Assembly: GCA_947503575.1 (NCBI GenBank)
Contig: CANNDZ010000001.1
Coordinates: 1,674,001-1,738,000 of the forward strand
Direction of reading: 5' to 3'
Length of the DNA: 64,000 nucleotides
Source of the DNA: an uncultured Kordiimonas sp.
GTDB taxonomy: Bacteria > Pseudomonadota > Alphaproteobacteria > Sphingomonadales > Kordiimonadaceae
Shown: in pieces, positions 63,567-64,000 of the stretch
How positions within the stretch are numbered: position 1 is the stretch's first letter
Layout of the letters: every line of letters begins with the position of its first letter
The notes under the pieces: model-generated
What the model was told of the DNA's origin: nothing
Database searches by the model: none
What the model saw: only the letters and a program-made list of their open reading frames with translations
Translations under genes and position numbers: made by a program

Positions 63567-64000
63567 TCACACCCAGCGACGCACCCGCGTTTTGTAGCTG
63601 TCAAACTCCTCGCCGAACACCTTTTGCATCTTCATTTCTTCAAATGGAATGTACCACCAGTTGGCGACGGCAAAGAAAAGCCCAACAAACAAAAGGCTCT
63701 CCGCAGTTCCTATGCGGATCGCGACGCCAATTATGATTAGCAGCATGCCCAAGTACATGGGATTGCGCGAAAACCGGAACGGGCCTTCGGTCACCATTTT
63801 GTCCGGGCTTTTGTATGGAATAATGTTGGTTTGCCTACGGCGGAATATCTGCGCGCTCCAGGCAGGTAGGGCAATGCCAATTATCAGGAACACATACCCC
63901 AATTCCCGTATATTGCCGGTGAGCACTTTTGTTAGTGAGCCATAGCTATCCAGCAGCATCATGCCAACGATGCATAAAACCATCATCAAAGGGGGAACAA
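63567..64000 (-). CDS. isoprenylcysteine carboxyl methyltransferase-family protein, partial
   Basis: At least 140 residues with four to five hydrophobic segments. The signatures GPFRFSRNPMYLGMLL and the end EEMKMQKVFGEEFDSYKTRVRRW are typical of the ICMT/PEMT membrane methyltransferases. Upstream of a Met run the frame reads Val-Pro-Pro-Leu and stays open to the window edge, which fits the usual N terminus, so the gene probably begins outside this window. An internal ATG at 63986 is possible but has no ribosome binding site. Confidence 0.78.
   Translation of the reverse strand, partial: VPPLMMVLCIVGMMLLDSYGSLTKVLTGNIRELGYVFLIIGIALPAWSAQIFRRRQTNIIPYKSPDKMVTEGPFRFSRNPMYLGMLLIIIGVAIRIGTAESLLFVGLFFAVANWWYIPFEEMKMQKVFGEEFDSYKTRVRRWV

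Overview
This 64 kb window reads as a chromosomal segment of a marine-type alphaproteobacterium. The main evidence is a core gene order typical of that class (dapA-smpB, then NYN protein-folK-rpoZ-rsh-pyrE-pdxJ-rnc-era-recO-parC), together with a TRAP carboxylate transporter, a leucyl-tRNA protein transferase (bpt), and several secreted peptidases and a TonB receptor. A Kordiimonadales-like member would fit, but that is inference from protein style and not a search result. Base composition is moderately GC-rich, except for two visibly AT-rich patches at about 46.0-47.9 kb and 56.4-58.2 kb that look acquired.

Layout. At 0.3-8.3 kb there is a Sel1-repeat protein and a leftward group: a DUF5117-type metalloprotease, a small secreted protein, a DUF6702 protein coupled to a diguanylate cyclase, and an M1-family peptidase. 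At 8.5-10.7 kb are a lipoprotein and a four-EF-hand protein. At 10.9-27.4 kb is the housekeeping block, interrupted by a TonB-dependent siderophore receptor and a reversed alcohol dehydrogenase-like gene. The (p)ppGpp synthetase/hydrolase gene in this block is split by a frameshift, and acpS and lepB are absent from their usual place between pdxJ and rnc. At 27.4-30.3 kb are a SnoaL-like protein and a tight four-gene operon (two DUF1538 membrane proteins, a P-II-like protein, a CBS-pair protein). At 30.5-41.2 kb is a leftward series: VOC protein, thioredoxin-like protein, TRAP transporter dctMQP, bpt, SLC13-type permease, a lone MotB, and a penicillin acylase-family enzyme.

At 41.4-46.0 kb are a YHS protein, a small membrane protein, a hydroxyisobutyrate dehydrogenase-family enzyme, a persulfide dioxygenase-like enzyme preceded by three 21-bp-phased repeats, rpsD and a DUF4031 protein. 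At 46.6-47.6 kb is an AT-rich orphan HsdR-N nuclease. At 47.9-50.7 kb are a racemase-like protein lacking the usual cysteines and a PLP gamma-lyase/synthase divergent from an AraC regulator. At 50.8-54.4 kb are a secreted methyltransferase-like protein, an acetyltransferase and thiC behind a TPP riboswitch. The last 10 kb hold small accessory genes, including two broken ones (a DUF3291 remnant and a DUF3574 gene with an internal stop), a degenerate asparagine-synthetase-like protein, an SDR enzyme, a second secreted methyltransferase-like protein and an isoprenylcysteine methyltransferase-family gene that runs off the window edge.

The best candidate for an undescribed system is the abutting gene pair at 56,601-58,160 in an AT-rich patch. 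It encodes a polymerase-beta-type nucleotidyltransferase and a protein with two H-x-T motifs typical of 2H phosphoesterases. A maker/eraser pair for a nucleotide signal or nucleotide modification is a reasonable hypothesis but is untested. The DUF1538/P-II/CBS operon is the second candidate: a putative transporter with its own nucleotide-sensing regulators.
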